A stretch of DNA of 64,000 bases from Flavobacteriales bacterium. GTDB lineage: Bacteria > Bacteroidota > Bacteroidia > Flavobacteriales_D > Sanyastnellaceae. Positions 17,276 through 28,000 of this stretch are shown in pieces; the first letter of the stretch is position 1, and each line of letters starts with the position of its first letter. The translations under genes and the position numbers were made by a program. Under the pieces are notes generated by a model, which was not told the origin of the DNA, did no database searches, and worked only from the letters and a program-made list of their open reading frames with translations. Location of the stretch: positions 20,541 through 84,540 of the forward strand of contig JANQWV010000028.1 in NCBI GenBank assembly GCA_030729695.1. The letters are read 5' to 3'.

Positions 17276-18493
17276 TCAGTTAAATATGGAAAGGGTAGAA
17301 GCGGCTTTCAATAGACATTCGTCGTATTCCGATTCCGCATTGGATGCATGCGTAATGGCGCTTCCCACTTTTATTGTTGTTTGTTTTTTTTCTTTGTTGT
17401 AAACGGCAGAACGAATAATGACATTGAAGTCGAAATTTCCGTTGGGTTCTATCACACCGAAGGTGCCGCTGTAGATGCCTCTGTCCAAGACTTCAAGCTT
17501 TTCCATGTGTTGAACCGCGCTAATTTTCGGAGCGCCAGTCATGGATCCCATAGGAAACGTAGCCGCTAAGATTTCAGTAAAGGTTATGTTGGAAGGAAGC
17601 TTCGCTTCTACCGTGCTTATCAAATGATGAAGCGTTTTGAACGTATGCAGTTCGCACAAGGAAGTGACTTGAACGCTTGCTTTTTCTGCTATGCGGGAAA
17701 GGTCGTTGCGAACCAAGTCTACAATCATGATGTTTTCAGACCGCTCTTTTTTACTTGTGCGAAGAACAGTTTTGTTTTCCTCATCCTCAACAGAATTTGC
17801 TCCTCTTTTAATGGTTCCTTTAATAGGTTGAGAAATAATAACGTTTCCTTTTTTCTGAATGAAACGCTCCGGTGAAGTGCACAACAGTTGAAGATTATTT
17901 CCATTGAAATATACCGCGTGCGGTGCTTCCGTGGCGTTGTTCATTTTTGAAAAATGAGCGAAGGCATCGTTAAGTAAACCCTTTGCCTGAAGAGGCATGC
18001 AGAAGTTTGTTTCGTAATAATCACCGCGCTGAATGTCGCCTGAAATTCGCTTTATCTTTTCAATATAGCTGTCCTTGGTTTCGAGCATTTCGAACACAAG
18101 TTTTTCTTCATTGCTTGACTGTTCAATGTTTTTGTAGTTGGAAATAAAATCTTCGATTACCGAACGTTCGTTCGGTTGTTCTTCGGTAAGGCAAATCCAT
18201 GTCCCGTTCTCTTCTTTCCAAATGTGCGCAGGCTCGAAGAAATAGACGAGCTCACTTCCGTCTGAACAACAATTCTCGTAAGCGTTTTTTTCAAAAAGTT
18301 TTTTCGCTTCGAACGAAAGATATCCGAAAACAGGAAGCGTTTTTTCCTTCAACCAATCATTCAATTGCGCTATTTCGGAAGGATTACTTTCGTTTAGGAT
18401 AAACGCGCTTTTTCTTCCCCAAGCAAGGTAGGCCTGACGTTCAGACGAATTTGGAGGAAGAAAAGTAAAGTGTTCGTTTTCCCAAAGCTGCAT
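17276..18493 (-). CDS. pabB: Anthranilate/aminodeoxychorismate synthase component I (PabB-like)
   Basis: Chorismate-binding motifs ISGDIQRGDYYETNFCMPL, SPERFIQKKGNVIISQPIKGTIKRG, IMIVDLVRNDLSRIAE, TFPMGSMTGAPKISAVQHMEKLE, FGVIEPNGNFDFNVIIRSAVY. Confidence 0.85.
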   Translation of the reverse strand: MQLWENEHFTFLPPNSSERQAYLAWGRKSAFILNESNPSEIAQLNDWLKEKTLPVFGYLSFEAKKLFEKNAYENCCSDGSELVYFFEPAHIWKEENGTWICLTEEQPNERSVIEDFISNYKNIEQSSNEEKLVFEMLETKDSYIEKIKRISGDIQRGDYYETNFCMPLQAKGLLNDAFAHFSKMNNATEAPHAVYFNGNNLQLLCTSPERFIQKKGNVIISQPIKGTIKRGANSVEDEENKTVLRTSKKERSENIMIVDLVRNDLSRIAEKASVQVTSLCELHTFKTLHHLISTVEAKLPSNITFTEILAATFPMGSMTGAPKISAVQHMEKLEVLDRGIYSGTFGVIEPNGNFDFNVIIRSAVYNKEKKQTTIKVGSAITHASNAESEYDECLLKAASTLSIFN

Positions 18494-18510
18494 GGGTGCA
18501 AAGGTAATGC

Positions 18511-19731
18511 TTACTGACGCCTATTTGCGAGAAGAACAGGCGGACCTCCGTCGAATGGATTTTCGCCTCGGCCAATGCTGCGGGCTTCAATACCTGCGGC
18601 TTTCATAACGGCACGGTCTCCGAATTTTTTTCGCAGTTCGTCCATGGCAGTGTACAAGCTAATCTGCTCTTCGTTGTCGTCGAACAAATTAATCTGGTAT
18701 CCGCCTGAAACCAAATGGCTGAAGCGCACGCCAATGAGGCGTATGAGTACCCTTCGCGAGTAAAGCTTTTCGAAGAGCTCGAGTATTTTCGGAATAAGAA
18801 TGTGGTCTGCCGAAGTGTAAGGAATGCGGCATTGCATGGTTTCCGTTTGAAAATCGGAATAGCGCAGTTTCACGGTAACGCATGATGTGAGCTTTTCTCC
18901 CTTCCTTAATTGGAACGCCAAGTTCTCGGTCATAGCAATTAAAAGCCCACGAAGCTTATGTACGTCTATGGTGTCCTGATCGAATGTTCTCTCTGTAGAA
19001 ATAGATTTCCGCTCTTGAAAAGGCACAACAGGCGAGGGGTCTATGGCGTTGGCTTTTTTCCAGATGCTGGTCCCGTTTTCACCAAGGGCCTTCGACATAA
19101 CGTCTAAAGGCATTTCTTGTAAGGTCTGAATTTTACGAATGCCAAGATTCACTAAGAGTTGGTGCGTTTTTTCTCCGACCATCGGAATCTTCCGAATGGA
19201 AAGAGGCGCAAGGAACGGTTTCTCTGTCCCGGTTTCAATTCGAATCTGATTGTTCGGTTTGGCCTCGCCCGTAGCCACTTTCGAAACGGTTTTGCTCGAA
19301 GACAAACCGAAAGAAATGGGCAAGCCAATTTCCTTCAAAATATTCTGACGCAATTCTCCAGCGAACTGATAGCATCCGAAAAAACGATCGAGCCCCGTAA
19401 GGTCACAGTAGAATTCGTCGATCGACGTTTTTTCGAATAACGGAACAGCTTCGCGAACCATTTCGCTCACTAGATCGGAATACTTGAGGTAGTTGTAGGA
19501 GTTTCCTTTAATGACCACTGCTTCCGGACAAAGCTTGCGCGCCATATGCATAGGCATGGCAGAATGCACCCCGAATTTGCGCGCTTCATAGCTGCACGAG
19601 GCCACTACACCGCGATCACTGGTTCCGCCAATAAGTACAGGTCTGTTGTTGAGGCGACTGTCCAATAAACGCTCTACCGACACGAAAAAGGTGTCGAGAT
19701 CCATATGTAGAATTGAGCGTTCAGGTGACAT
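18511..19731 (-). CDS. dinB: DNA polymerase IV (Y-family)
   Basis: HMDLDTFFVSVERLLDSRLNNRPVLIGGTSDRGVVASCSYEARKFGVHSAMP; EKTSIDEFYCDLTGLDRFFG; FGLSSSKTVSKVATGEAKP. Confidence 0.92.
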   Translation of the reverse strand: MSPERSILHMDLDTFFVSVERLLDSRLNNRPVLIGGTSDRGVVASCSYEARKFGVHSAMPMHMARKLCPEAVVIKGNSYNYLKYSDLVSEMVREAVPLFEKTSIDEFYCDLTGLDRFFGCYQFAGELRQNILKEIGLPISFGLSSSKTVSKVATGEAKPNNQIRIETGTEKPFLAPLSIRKIPMVGEKTHQLLVNLGIRKIQTLQEMPLDVMSKALGENGTSIWKKANAIDPSPVVPFQERKSISTERTFDQDTIDVHKLRGLLIAMTENLAFQLRKGEKLTSCVTVKLRYSDFQTETMQCRIPYTSADHILIPKILELFEKLYSRRVLIRLIGVRFSHLVSGGYQINLFDDNEEQISLYTAMDELRKKFGDRAVMKAAGIEARSIGRGENPFDGGPPVLLANRRQ

Positions 19732-19801
19732 AAAGCAAACTTATCTCGTGATGTCACAAGATTTGAAATTGTTAAAAAAGTTTTTTGAGAGGAGCGAAGA
19801 A

Positions 19802-20089
19802 TTATTTTTTCTTCTTGCCTGTTTGGTCGGTATCGTCTTCGTCTTCGTCGTCGGTAATACCGTCGTCCTCATCATCTGTAATGTCTGAACCGCCTTCAGA
19901 ATTACGATTACTGTTCGGAGTTGAAGATTCTTCTAGAATATCACTATCTGTGTTTAACTCAGTGTTATCAACGATTTCAGAACGCTCGGTTCCAACGGAA
20001 GTAACTTCTTCCATCCAAACAGATTTGCTGCACGAAGCGAATGCCAATGCAACAAAAAATAGGAGCGTTATGTAATTGAGTTTTTTCAT
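19802..20089 (-). CDS. Small putative lipoprotein with Asp/Glu-rich tail
   Basis: Start at internal Met (20089): MKKLNYITLLFFVALAFASCSKSVWMEE...GGSDITDDEDDGITDDEDEDDTDQTGKKKK; lipobox FASC. Confidence 0.65.
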   Translation of the reverse strand: MKKLNYITLLFFVALAFASCSKSVWMEEVTSVGTERSEIVDNTELNTDSDILEESSTPNSNRNSEGGSDITDDEDDGITDDEDEDDTDQTGKKKK

Positions 20090-20125
20090 AGTGGACCGAA
20101 GTCTATACAAATGTAACGAAATCTT

Positions 20126-23100
20126 TTAAAAAGTGTTGCCTTGATTGAAAATTTCCTGAAAATCTTTCGGGAAGTGAATGGTGACGCACGTTCCCGATTC
20201 TCCGTTTTCTGATTTCCAGTCCTCCGGACCCTTCAATTCAATGTGTTTGCCTGTCATCTGCTCAATCAGCGCAATTCGGCTCTTGGTAATTTCCATTCCT
20301 TTCGAAATATGTCCGTCGCTGGTTGTTTTCCGGGCTTGACTTTCCGCAAGTCCAATTCCATTGTCTTCAATTCGAATTTCAAGGCAGTCATTTTTCAACC
20401 CGAAAAATACATTCAACAATCCTCCGGAATCTTTAGGCAATAGACCGTGCCAGATGGAATTTTCCAAAAACGGTTGAATAAGCATGGCCGGAATTTTAAC
20501 CGACCGAAGAACCTCTGGCGAGTCGAGTTGAATGTGATACTTGAACTTATCTGGGAAGCGCATGCTTTCCAATTTCAAGTACAATTCCAATCTTTCAATT
20601 TCTTCCGAGAGCGGCGCGAAGTTTTCTTGTGAACTGTCTAGATTTTTGCGAATCAATTTCGCGAAGTCGGTGAGGTATTGATTCGCGGCTAGGCGATCTT
20701 GACGGTTGATGTAATATTGAATGGAATTCAAGGCGTTGAAAATAAAGTGCCTGTTCATGCTTGAATTCATGCTTTGTTGCTCGAGCATGAGTAGCTTCGC
20801 TTTCATTTCCGATTGCTCGGCTAAGTGCTTGTTGCGAATGTTACGTCTTCTAGATCGCGAAACAAGAATGACAATTGTTGAAAGGGAAATGAACTCTAAG
20901 AGAATCGCCCACCAGGTCATGTACCACGGCGGTAAAACACGGAACTGCCAAGTCACTTCTTCGCTCCACTGTCCCCATTCCCCATTGCGCGCACGAATGT
21001 GAAACGTATAACTTCCCGAAGGAAGATTGTTAAAGTTCACTTGAGAGAAGGAAGTGGGGCTGCTCCACGTGCTGTCTAATCCTTCCAACCAATAACTGAA
21101 TTCTAATCTTTCAGGGTAGGTGGTGCTTGAAGCGTCGAAGAAAAACGTAAATGAATTTTGTCTGTAATTGAATTCAAGTCCATTCGGAAAAGACTTGCCG
21201 TTCCAGGTTCCTGACGTGAGTGTTTTCCAATCGATGTTCTCAAGGTTCGACTGAATATTTGTAAGGTGAACAAGTGGAGTAGGGATGTTGAATTTCGCAT
21301 CAATGGCGCTCAGTTCAATGTGCATGACGCCGTTTGGCGTACCAACCCATACAGTGTTTTGAAGGTCAACGAAGATGGCGTTTAAGTTTGTTTCGAGGCT
21401 AATTAATCCGTCCGATTCATTGAGGTGAATCATGCGCTCACCAAGGCCTCCGGCTTGATTCATTTCCCAAATGAAAATGCCATTCAGCGTTCCAATCCAA
21501 AGTTTGTTTTGAATCACCTTCAAGAAGTTCACCGTGTTACCTCCCGGTTCTTTTGAAATGTTTACACGAACAAAACCGTTCTCGTTTCCTTTGTAAAGTC
21601 CCGACTGTGTACCCGCGATGATCTCGCCATTTGGCAGTTCCGCAATGCTGTATGCACTTGCGTCTTGAAGGCCTTGCGCTTCGCCGAAATTTGTGAATGT
21701 GTTGTTATGGAAGAGCGAAATTCCATCGCGCGTGGCCATCCATATTTTTCCATCACGCGTTTCCAACATGTGGCGAATTCTTGTCGCGGGGAAGTTGGGC
21801 AATTGCGAAAAGCTTTGAAACTTTTCTTTCGAATAAGCTTGAATTCCTTTGTTGGTTCCAATGAGCAAAGAACCATCACTTCTTTCCAGTAGGCTAAGAA
21901 CGACTTCTTCCTCCAAACCTTCTTCTTTCCCGAAATGAAGCCAATGCGGCATGGCGAATGAACAACAGTCGTATTCGTAAAGTCCTTCGGGAGTTCCAAT
22001 CCAAATACATCCTTTCCAACCCCAACTTTTCAAGGTTGTCCAAACACGCAGATTCGGAGAGAGCTCTTGCAATGCTGCATTGAAATTTGCATTAAAATTA
22101 TCAGTCAGATTAGACAAGATGCTTATTCCGTTGTCATAGGTTCCGAAGAAGTAATTTCCTCGAGAATCTTGTGTAATACTCATGACGGCATTACCGGTTA
22201 ATCCATTGTTTGTTGTGAAGCTTTTGAATTTCGTATTGGTGAGTTTGAATATACCACCTCCATAACTCGCGAACCACTGAATGCCTTCACGGTCAATGAA
22301 GACCTGACGAATATCGTCGACCGCTAACCCGTTCGATTTTGAAAAAAGCAGATGGCTTCTGTTTGCTTCATTGAACATCACAACTCCGGTTCGACTGGTG
22401 AAGTAGATGTTTCCGTTGTTCGAATCGATTCCTGTAAACACATTGGCTAAAGCGAAGTCGCCGATGTTTGTGAGTGGCAGGCCAGTATTCACATTGAGCG
22501 CGCCACCCAATGAAGTAACTACCCAAATTTCTTGGTTAGAATTTTCAATAAAATCGAAGAGCACATTTTCTTCGTCGTTCAAAAAATAAATCTGCTGCCA
22601 TTGATTGTCTTTCAGTTTCCAGATTCCTTTTTTGGTGGAAACGAGCAACTCGTTGTTGCTGTTTTTTCGAATGCGTTTGATGCTTTCTCCTTGAAAGAAA
22701 AGTGTGATGTTATCCTCAACGAATTTATTTTCTGAAAAGAAGATGAGTCCACGTTCTGTTCCAATAAGTAATTCATTTGTGTTGTATTCCACCAATGAAG
22801 TCGTTGAAGCATCATTCAGCTCTCCGGAGTATTTGTGATTGGTGAATGTGTTTCCATCTAAAACAGAAATTCCACCAATGGAACCAAAAACGATTTGTTC
22901 GTTTTGAAGTTGTTGAATGCAGTTAATCTGATTGTTAATGAGCCCGTCGGTTCGACTAAAATTCACGAATTCGTTTCCGTTGAATTTTGAAGCGCCACCG
23001 AGTGTGCCTATCCAAACATACCCTTGCTTGTCTTGCTGAATGCAACGCACTTGCGTTTGAGCTAACCCTTCTTTCAAACTGTATTGAATGAAAGAGAATT

Positions 23101-23164
23101 GCTGTCCGAATGCAAGCAAAGGAACCCAAAGCAGAACGAGTGATATGTACTTTTTGAACGACAT
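20126..23164 (-). CDS. Two-component-regulator propeller sensor histidine kinase (LytS-like HisKA_7TM/His_kinase type)
   Basis: Repeated 'DGLxxxxI..I.qd..g..WfgT..G' propeller blades, Y_Y_Y domain (LEGLDSTWSSPT...LPSGSYTFHIRARNGEWGQWSE), TM, then LEQQSMNSSMNRHFIFNALNSIQYYINRQD and FLENSIWHGLLPK, DNGIGLAES. Confidence 0.9.
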   Translation of the reverse strand: MSFKKYISLVLLWVPLLAFGQQFSFIQYSLKEGLAQTQVRCIQQDKQGYVWIGTLGGASKFNGNEFVNFSRTDGLINNQINCIQQLQNEQIVFGSIGGISVLDGNTFTNHKYSGELNDASTTSLVEYNTNELLIGTERGLIFFSENKFVEDNITLFFQGESIKRIRKNSNNELLVSTKKGIWKLKDNQWQQIYFLNDEENVLFDFIENSNQEIWVVTSLGGALNVNTGLPLTNIGDFALANVFTGIDSNNGNIYFTSRTGVVMFNEANRSHLLFSKSNGLAVDDIRQVFIDREGIQWFASYGGGIFKLTNTKFKSFTTNNGLTGNAVMSITQDSRGNYFFGTYDNGISILSNLTDNFNANFNAALQELSPNLRVWTTLKSWGWKGCIWIGTPEGLYEYDCCSFAMPHWLHFGKEEGLEEEVVLSLLERSDGSLLIGTNKGIQAYSKEKFQSFSQLPNFPATRIRHMLETRDGKIWMATRDGISLFHNNTFTNFGEAQGLQDASAYSIAELPNGEIIAGTQSGLYKGNENGFVRVNISKEPGGNTVNFLKVIQNKLWIGTLNGIFIWEMNQAGGLGERMIHLNESDGLISLETNLNAIFVDLQNTVWVGTPNGVMHIELSAIDAKFNIPTPLVHLTNIQSNLENIDWKTLTSGTWNGKSFPNGLEFNYRQNSFTFFFDASSTTYPERLEFSYWLEGLDSTWSSPTSFSQVNFNNLPSGSYTFHIRARNGEWGQWSEEVTWQFRVLPPWYMTWWAILLEFISLSTIVILVSRSRRRNIRNKHLAEQSEMKAKLLMLEQQSMNSSMNRHFIFNALNSIQYYINRQDRLAANQYLTDFAKLIRKNLDSSQENFAPLSEEIERLELYLKLESMRFPDKFKYHIQLDSPEVLRSVKIPAMLIQPFLENSIWHGLLPKDSGGLLNVFFGLKNDCLEIRIEDNGIGLAESQARKTTSDGHISKGMEITKSRIALIEQMTGKHIELKGPEDWKSENGESGTCVTIHFPKDFQEIFNQGNTF

Positions 23165-23167
23165 CTA

Positions 23168-23932
23168 TTACTCTTGCATCTTGTCTAAAAACTCTTGCAA
23201 CTTCCTTCTTGAAACAGGTACATGATCTCCGTTCGATAATACAACAACGTTTCCTTCTGTTCGATTAAATTCTTTCAAGTGGAAGGCAATATTTACAATG
23301 TGCGATTTGTGCACGCGCATGAACATGTGCGAATCTAATTTCTCTTCAAACGATTTAATGTTCTTGCTACTCACGTATTTCTTTCCATTTACACAATACA
23401 ACGTCGTGTAATTTTCATCGGCTTCCAACCGAATCAATTCATTGTTTCGAAGTATCACAAATCCGTCGCGTGTTGGGACAATGGTCTTGTCGAAGTTGCT
23501 GTGCAATGCAATTTCTTGAAGTACGCGATTGATTTTGTCTTCGTCTATTGAACCTGTTTTTTGTTCAAGATTCTTGGCAGCTTTTGCAACAACATTTTTT
23601 AATTCTTCAATGTCGATAGGCTTTTCGAGATAGTCTAACGCATTTTCTTTAATGGCCTTTACTGCGTATTCACGGAAGGCTGTTGTAAATACGACTTGAA
23701 AACTTCTGTCCTTAACTTGTTCTAAAAACGCGAAACCATCGGCTTCGGGCATCATGATGTCTAAGAAGACCAGATCTACTTTATTCTTTTCACACAATTC
23801 CAACGCCTCTTTAACTGAAGCTGCTTCGCCAATTAAATTCACATGCTCACTCGCATAATCTTCCAACAACATTTTCAAATTTTCGCGAGCGAAAAATTCA
23901 TCGTCGACCAGTATCGCTTTCAGTTTTTCCAT
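23168..23932 (-). CDS. LytTR-family response regulator
   Basis: Receiver: LKAILVDDEFFARENL...VDLVFLDIMMPEADGFAFLEQ...VFTTAFREYAVKAIKENALDYLEKPID; LytTR: VPTRDGFVILRNNELIRLEADENYTTLY...FMRVHKSHIVN. Confidence 0.92.
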   Translation of the reverse strand: MEKLKAILVDDEFFARENLKMLLEDYASEHVNLIGEAASVKEALELCEKNKVDLVFLDIMMPEADGFAFLEQVKDRSFQVVFTTAFREYAVKAIKENALDYLEKPIDIEELKNVVAKAAKNLEQKTGSIDEDKINRVLQEIALHSNFDKTIVPTRDGFVILRNNELIRLEADENYTTLYCVNGKKYVSSKNIKSFEEKLDSHMFMRVHKSHIVNIAFHLKEFNRTEGNVVVLSNGDHVPVSRRKLQEFLDKMQE

Positions 23933-23990
23933 AGTTCATTGGCTTCAATGCTTGCAAATTACGAAGGAAAATGCAGTTTTTCAGAATGAT

Positions 23991-23998
23991 TATCTTTG
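23991..23998 (+). promoter_or_regulatory. Candidate -7 element TATCTTTG, 6 nt upstream of the gpsA ATG
   Basis: Exact TAnnTTTG match directly ahead of ATG at 24004. Confidence 0.4.
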
Positions 23999-24003
23999 CA
24001 GCC

Positions 24004-25008
24004 ATGACAGATTCAGGAACGAAGACAATTGGAGTATTAGGCGGAGGTAGTTGGGCTACGGCGTTAACCAAACTATTGAGTCAATCTCAAGAACATGTGT
24101 ATTGGTGGATGCGCAATGAAGAAGCTGTGAAGCACATTCAGGAGTTTGGACACAATCCGAATTACATTCAGAGTATTGAGTTCGATATGGAAAAAGTTCA
24201 TGTTTCTTCCAACCTGCAAAAGGTGGTAGATGCCTGTGATATTTTGGTAGTTGCCATTCCTTCAGCGTTTGTTCACTCGGCCTTTCAAGAGGCGGAGGTG
24301 AAGGGGTTGGAGAATAAGATTTTGTTCTCTGCAATCAAGGGTGTTATCAACGAGTTCGATGCGATTCCTGCGCGCTACTTTCATAAAACATGGAATGTGC
24401 CATACGATAGCATTGGTATTATCTGCGGACCTTGTCACGCAGAGGAAGTAGCTCTTGAGAAGTTGTCCTACTTGACCATCGGTTGTTCCGATCTAGAGAA
24501 GGCCGATTACATGGCCGAGCAGTTGAAATGCAGGTTCATCAAGACCACGACAACGGAAGATGTTTTCGGAACCGAACTATCAGCCATTCTGAAAAATGTC
24601 TATGCGGTGGCTTCTGGAATTTGCCACGGGTTGGGATACGGCGATAATTTTCAGGCTGTACTTGTAACGGCTGCAATTGGTGAGATAGAAAGATTCATTG
24701 ATTCGGTACACGAGGTGCACAGAGATGTGAAGTCTTCTGCTTATTTGGGTGATTTGTTGGTAACAGCATACTCACCTTATTCTAGAAACCGTACGTTCGG
24801 TACCATGGTGGGTAAGGGTTACAGCGTGAAGTGGGCAACAATTGAGATGAATATGGTGGCCGAGGGTTACTATGCTACACGCGGAATTCACGAAATCAAT
24901 AAGAAATTCAACGCTGATATTCCTATTGCCGATGCGGTTTACCGCATTCTCTACGAGAAGATTTCTCCGGCTATGGAAATGCGCATCTTAGCAGATAAGT
25001 TGAGTTAG
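24004..25008 (+). CDS. gpsA: NAD(P)H-dependent glycerol-3-phosphate dehydrogenase
   Basis: IGVLGGGSWATALTKLLSQSQEHVYWWMRNEE; SAIKGVINE; GPCHAEEVALEKLSYLTIG; ELSAILKNVYAVASGICHGLGYGDNFQAVLVTAAIGEIERF; SAYLGDLLVTAYSPYSRNRTFG. ATG at 24004. Confidence 0.9.
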   Translation: MTDSGTKTIGVLGGGSWATALTKLLSQSQEHVYWWMRNEEAVKHIQEFGHNPNYIQSIEFDMEKVHVSSNLQKVVDACDILVVAIPSAFVHSAFQEAEVKGLENKILFSAIKGVINEFDAIPARYFHKTWNVPYDSIGIICGPCHAEEVALEKLSYLTIGCSDLEKADYMAEQLKCRFIKTTTTEDVFGTELSAILKNVYAVASGICHGLGYGDNFQAVLVTAAIGEIERFIDSVHEVHRDVKSSAYLGDLLVTAYSPYSRNRTFGTMVGKGYSVKWATIEMNMVAEGYYATRGIHEINKKFNADIPIADAVYRILYEKISPAMEMRILADKLS

Positions 25009-25062
25009 TTTTTATTGCCAAGCAACGCATTGTCTTCGGAAGTAGTCTTATCTTCGAAGACC

Positions 25063-28000
25063 ATGTTTCCCCAACGAAGAGCACTTTTATTTTTTCTGAT
25101 TTTTCTGGCAGGATTGCCAGCGATTGTCTCTTCACAGATTTCTTTCATTCAGAACAAAGGCCAATGGCCTTCGCAAGTCAGATACAAAGCAGAAATTCCT
25201 GGAGGTTCGTTTTGGATTCAGTCTGAAGGGTTCGCTTATCAGCTCTTCGATTCAACTATTTTTAATCCGGATCATAAGCCCAATGTCCTGCCAGATTCTA
25301 CGGTTACGTTATTCTTCCTTCAACAATTGGAAAATGCAAGTTTGAATTTGGCCGAAGAACAAGACGATTTGCCAGGGTATTTCAATTATTATTTGGGGTC
25401 TGATTCAACGAAGTGGAGTTCACATGTGAAGCGTTTTCAAAACATCAATTTTCAGAATGTTTACGAAGGAATTAACCTGCGCTTATTGGGCAAATCGAAA
25501 TCCGTTAAATATCAATTTGAACTTCAACCACACGTCAATCCCAATCAGATCTCTTGGCATTACCACGATTCCTTGCGCTTGGAATTGGATACTTCTGGAA
25601 ACCTCATAACGCATCACGGGCATGGAAGAATTTATGAATCGAGACCCTTCGCTTTTCAATCGATAAACGGACATTTAATTGAAGTTAAATGTGATTATGT
25701 GTTGAATGGAAATCGACTTCAATTTGTGTTGGGAGAATACGATTCAAACTTCACGCTCATCATTGATCCTGAAATTTCATTCTCAACATTCATAGGTTCT
25801 TCAGCTAATAATTTCGGATTTACCGCATGTGATGATTTGAGCGGAAACTTGGTTTCAGGAGCGAGCGTATTCGCCAACAATTACCCAACAACCGCCAACG
25901 CTTATTCCACAACTTTTAATCCGACTGCGGGCAACTACTTTGATGTGGCAATTTCGAAATTCGATGCAACAGGATCAGCCCTTTTATACAGCACTTACCT
26001 GGGTGGACTTCATCAAGAAACTCCACACTCCGTTGTGGTAGATAACCTTGATCGCATTATCGTTTTTGGTGTAACCGGAAGTAGCGACTTCCCTACAACT
26101 TTGGGAACTTTCCAACCCTTATTCAGCGGTGGAGCTCCATTAATGATGACTACGTTTTTTACAAGTGGACATCCAGATGGATGTGATTTTTTCATTTCGA
26201 AATTCAATGCGAGCGGAACTTTAGCGGGGTCAACTTTTTTAGGTGACGCGTCGAACGATGGATTGAACTATGCCAATGAATTGTTTTACAATTACGGTGA
26301 TGCATTTCGAGGTGTGGTGAATGTCGACGCGAACAACAATATTTTCATTGGTTCTTGTGTACGGGGTAATGCTGATTTAGCCGGAGGGTCCATTCAAACG
26401 AATTACGGAGGAGGAGATAGCGACGGTTACATTGCGAAGTTTAATCCGAGCTTAAGCATGTTGTTGTGGTCTACATACATTGGTGGATCTGCGGCCGATG
26501 CCATCTATTCGTTAGAGTTCGCGAACGACGGTTCCATTCTCGTTGCCGGAGGAACCAAGAGTCAAAATTTCCCTTTCTGTTCAGGCGGAGAAGATTCCAA
26601 TTGGAACGGGGCAACAGACGGATTCATTCTAAAAATTGACCCTGTAAATTTCAATGTAACATCGGGAACGTTCGTCGGAACTGGAGAGTACGATCAGGTG
26701 TATTTCCTTCAAACAGATTTGAATGATAACATTTATTGTTTGGGACAAACAACAGGGAGCATGAGCATCACTCCTGGGCTATACGGACAACCCAACAGTG
26801 GGCAGTTCATTCGTAAGTACAACCCAACATTGAGCACGTTGAATTGGAGCACAACCATTGGAACAGGCAGCGGTGAGATTGATATTTCCCCTACTGCTTT
26901 TTTAGTAAGCGATTGCAACCAGATTTATTTCAGCGGTTGGGGTGGACATACCAATTCATTAACGTGTCCCGCATTGACATGCCTTGCGTACAACAGCACA
27001 ACAAATAACTTACCCATTACCGCAGATGCCTTTCAATCTACCACTGATGGCAGCGATTTCTATTTAGCTGTTTTGAATGCAGATGCTACGCAACTGGTTT
27101 ACGGTTCTTACCTCGGAGGAAGTTCTAGTGCGGAACACGTGGATGGTGGGACTTCGCGTTTCGATAAAAGCGGCTCTGTGTATCAAGCGGTCTGCGCGGG
27201 CTGTCAGAACAACGACGATTTTCCAACGACACCGGGAGCGTGGTCTTCCACCAACAACAGCTTCGGCTGTAACCTGGCAGTTTTCCGTTTCAATTTAGGG
27301 CAACTTGAAGCAATAGCCAATGTGCAAGGGCCTTCACAAATTTGTGTTGGAACCCCTGCGCAATTCACCAATGAAACCCAGAATGCTTCTGATTTTATTT
27401 GGAATTTCGGAGACGGACAAACCAGCACAGCCTTTCAGCCAAGTCACGTTTTCAATGCTGTTGGAAACGTAACGGTTTCTATGATTGCTTCCGACATTAA
27501 CGACTGCTATCTATCCGATACCGCAACTGTTAATCTTCAAATCATTGAATTTGTTCCGCCAACTATTGCTCCTGCAAACCCATTGTGTGTAGGAGAGTCC
27601 GTGACCTTGAATGCAAATGGTTCTGCAAATTTATTCTGGTTGAATAACGCCACGCTTTCCAACGTGAATGGAAATACAGCTGTGGCGACGCCTTTAAATT
27701 CGACAACCTATTACGTTTCTGATTTCAATGCGTGTGGAAGCGATACGGTTGGGGTTTATGTTAATGTGATTATTCCAATTGCTGAAGCAGGCCCAGATCA
27801 CACCATTTGCATTGGCGATTCACAACCGCTTACTGCATCGGGCGGTGCAAGTTATGTATGGCAGGTAAGTCCTTCATTAAGTTCATTGAATACCGCTGCC
27901 ACAGTAGCAACTCCAACAGAAGATGAGCAATTCTTCGTAATGGTTACAACTCCCGAAGGATGTATCGCCACCGATAGCTGTTATGTTTTTGTTGAACAAA

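Noticed and set aside
18511-19731. dinB as part of a mobile mutagenesis cassette (imuA/imuB/dnaE2)
   Set aside because: Neighbours are pabB/tilS and a small lipoprotein; no imuA or dnaE2 present.
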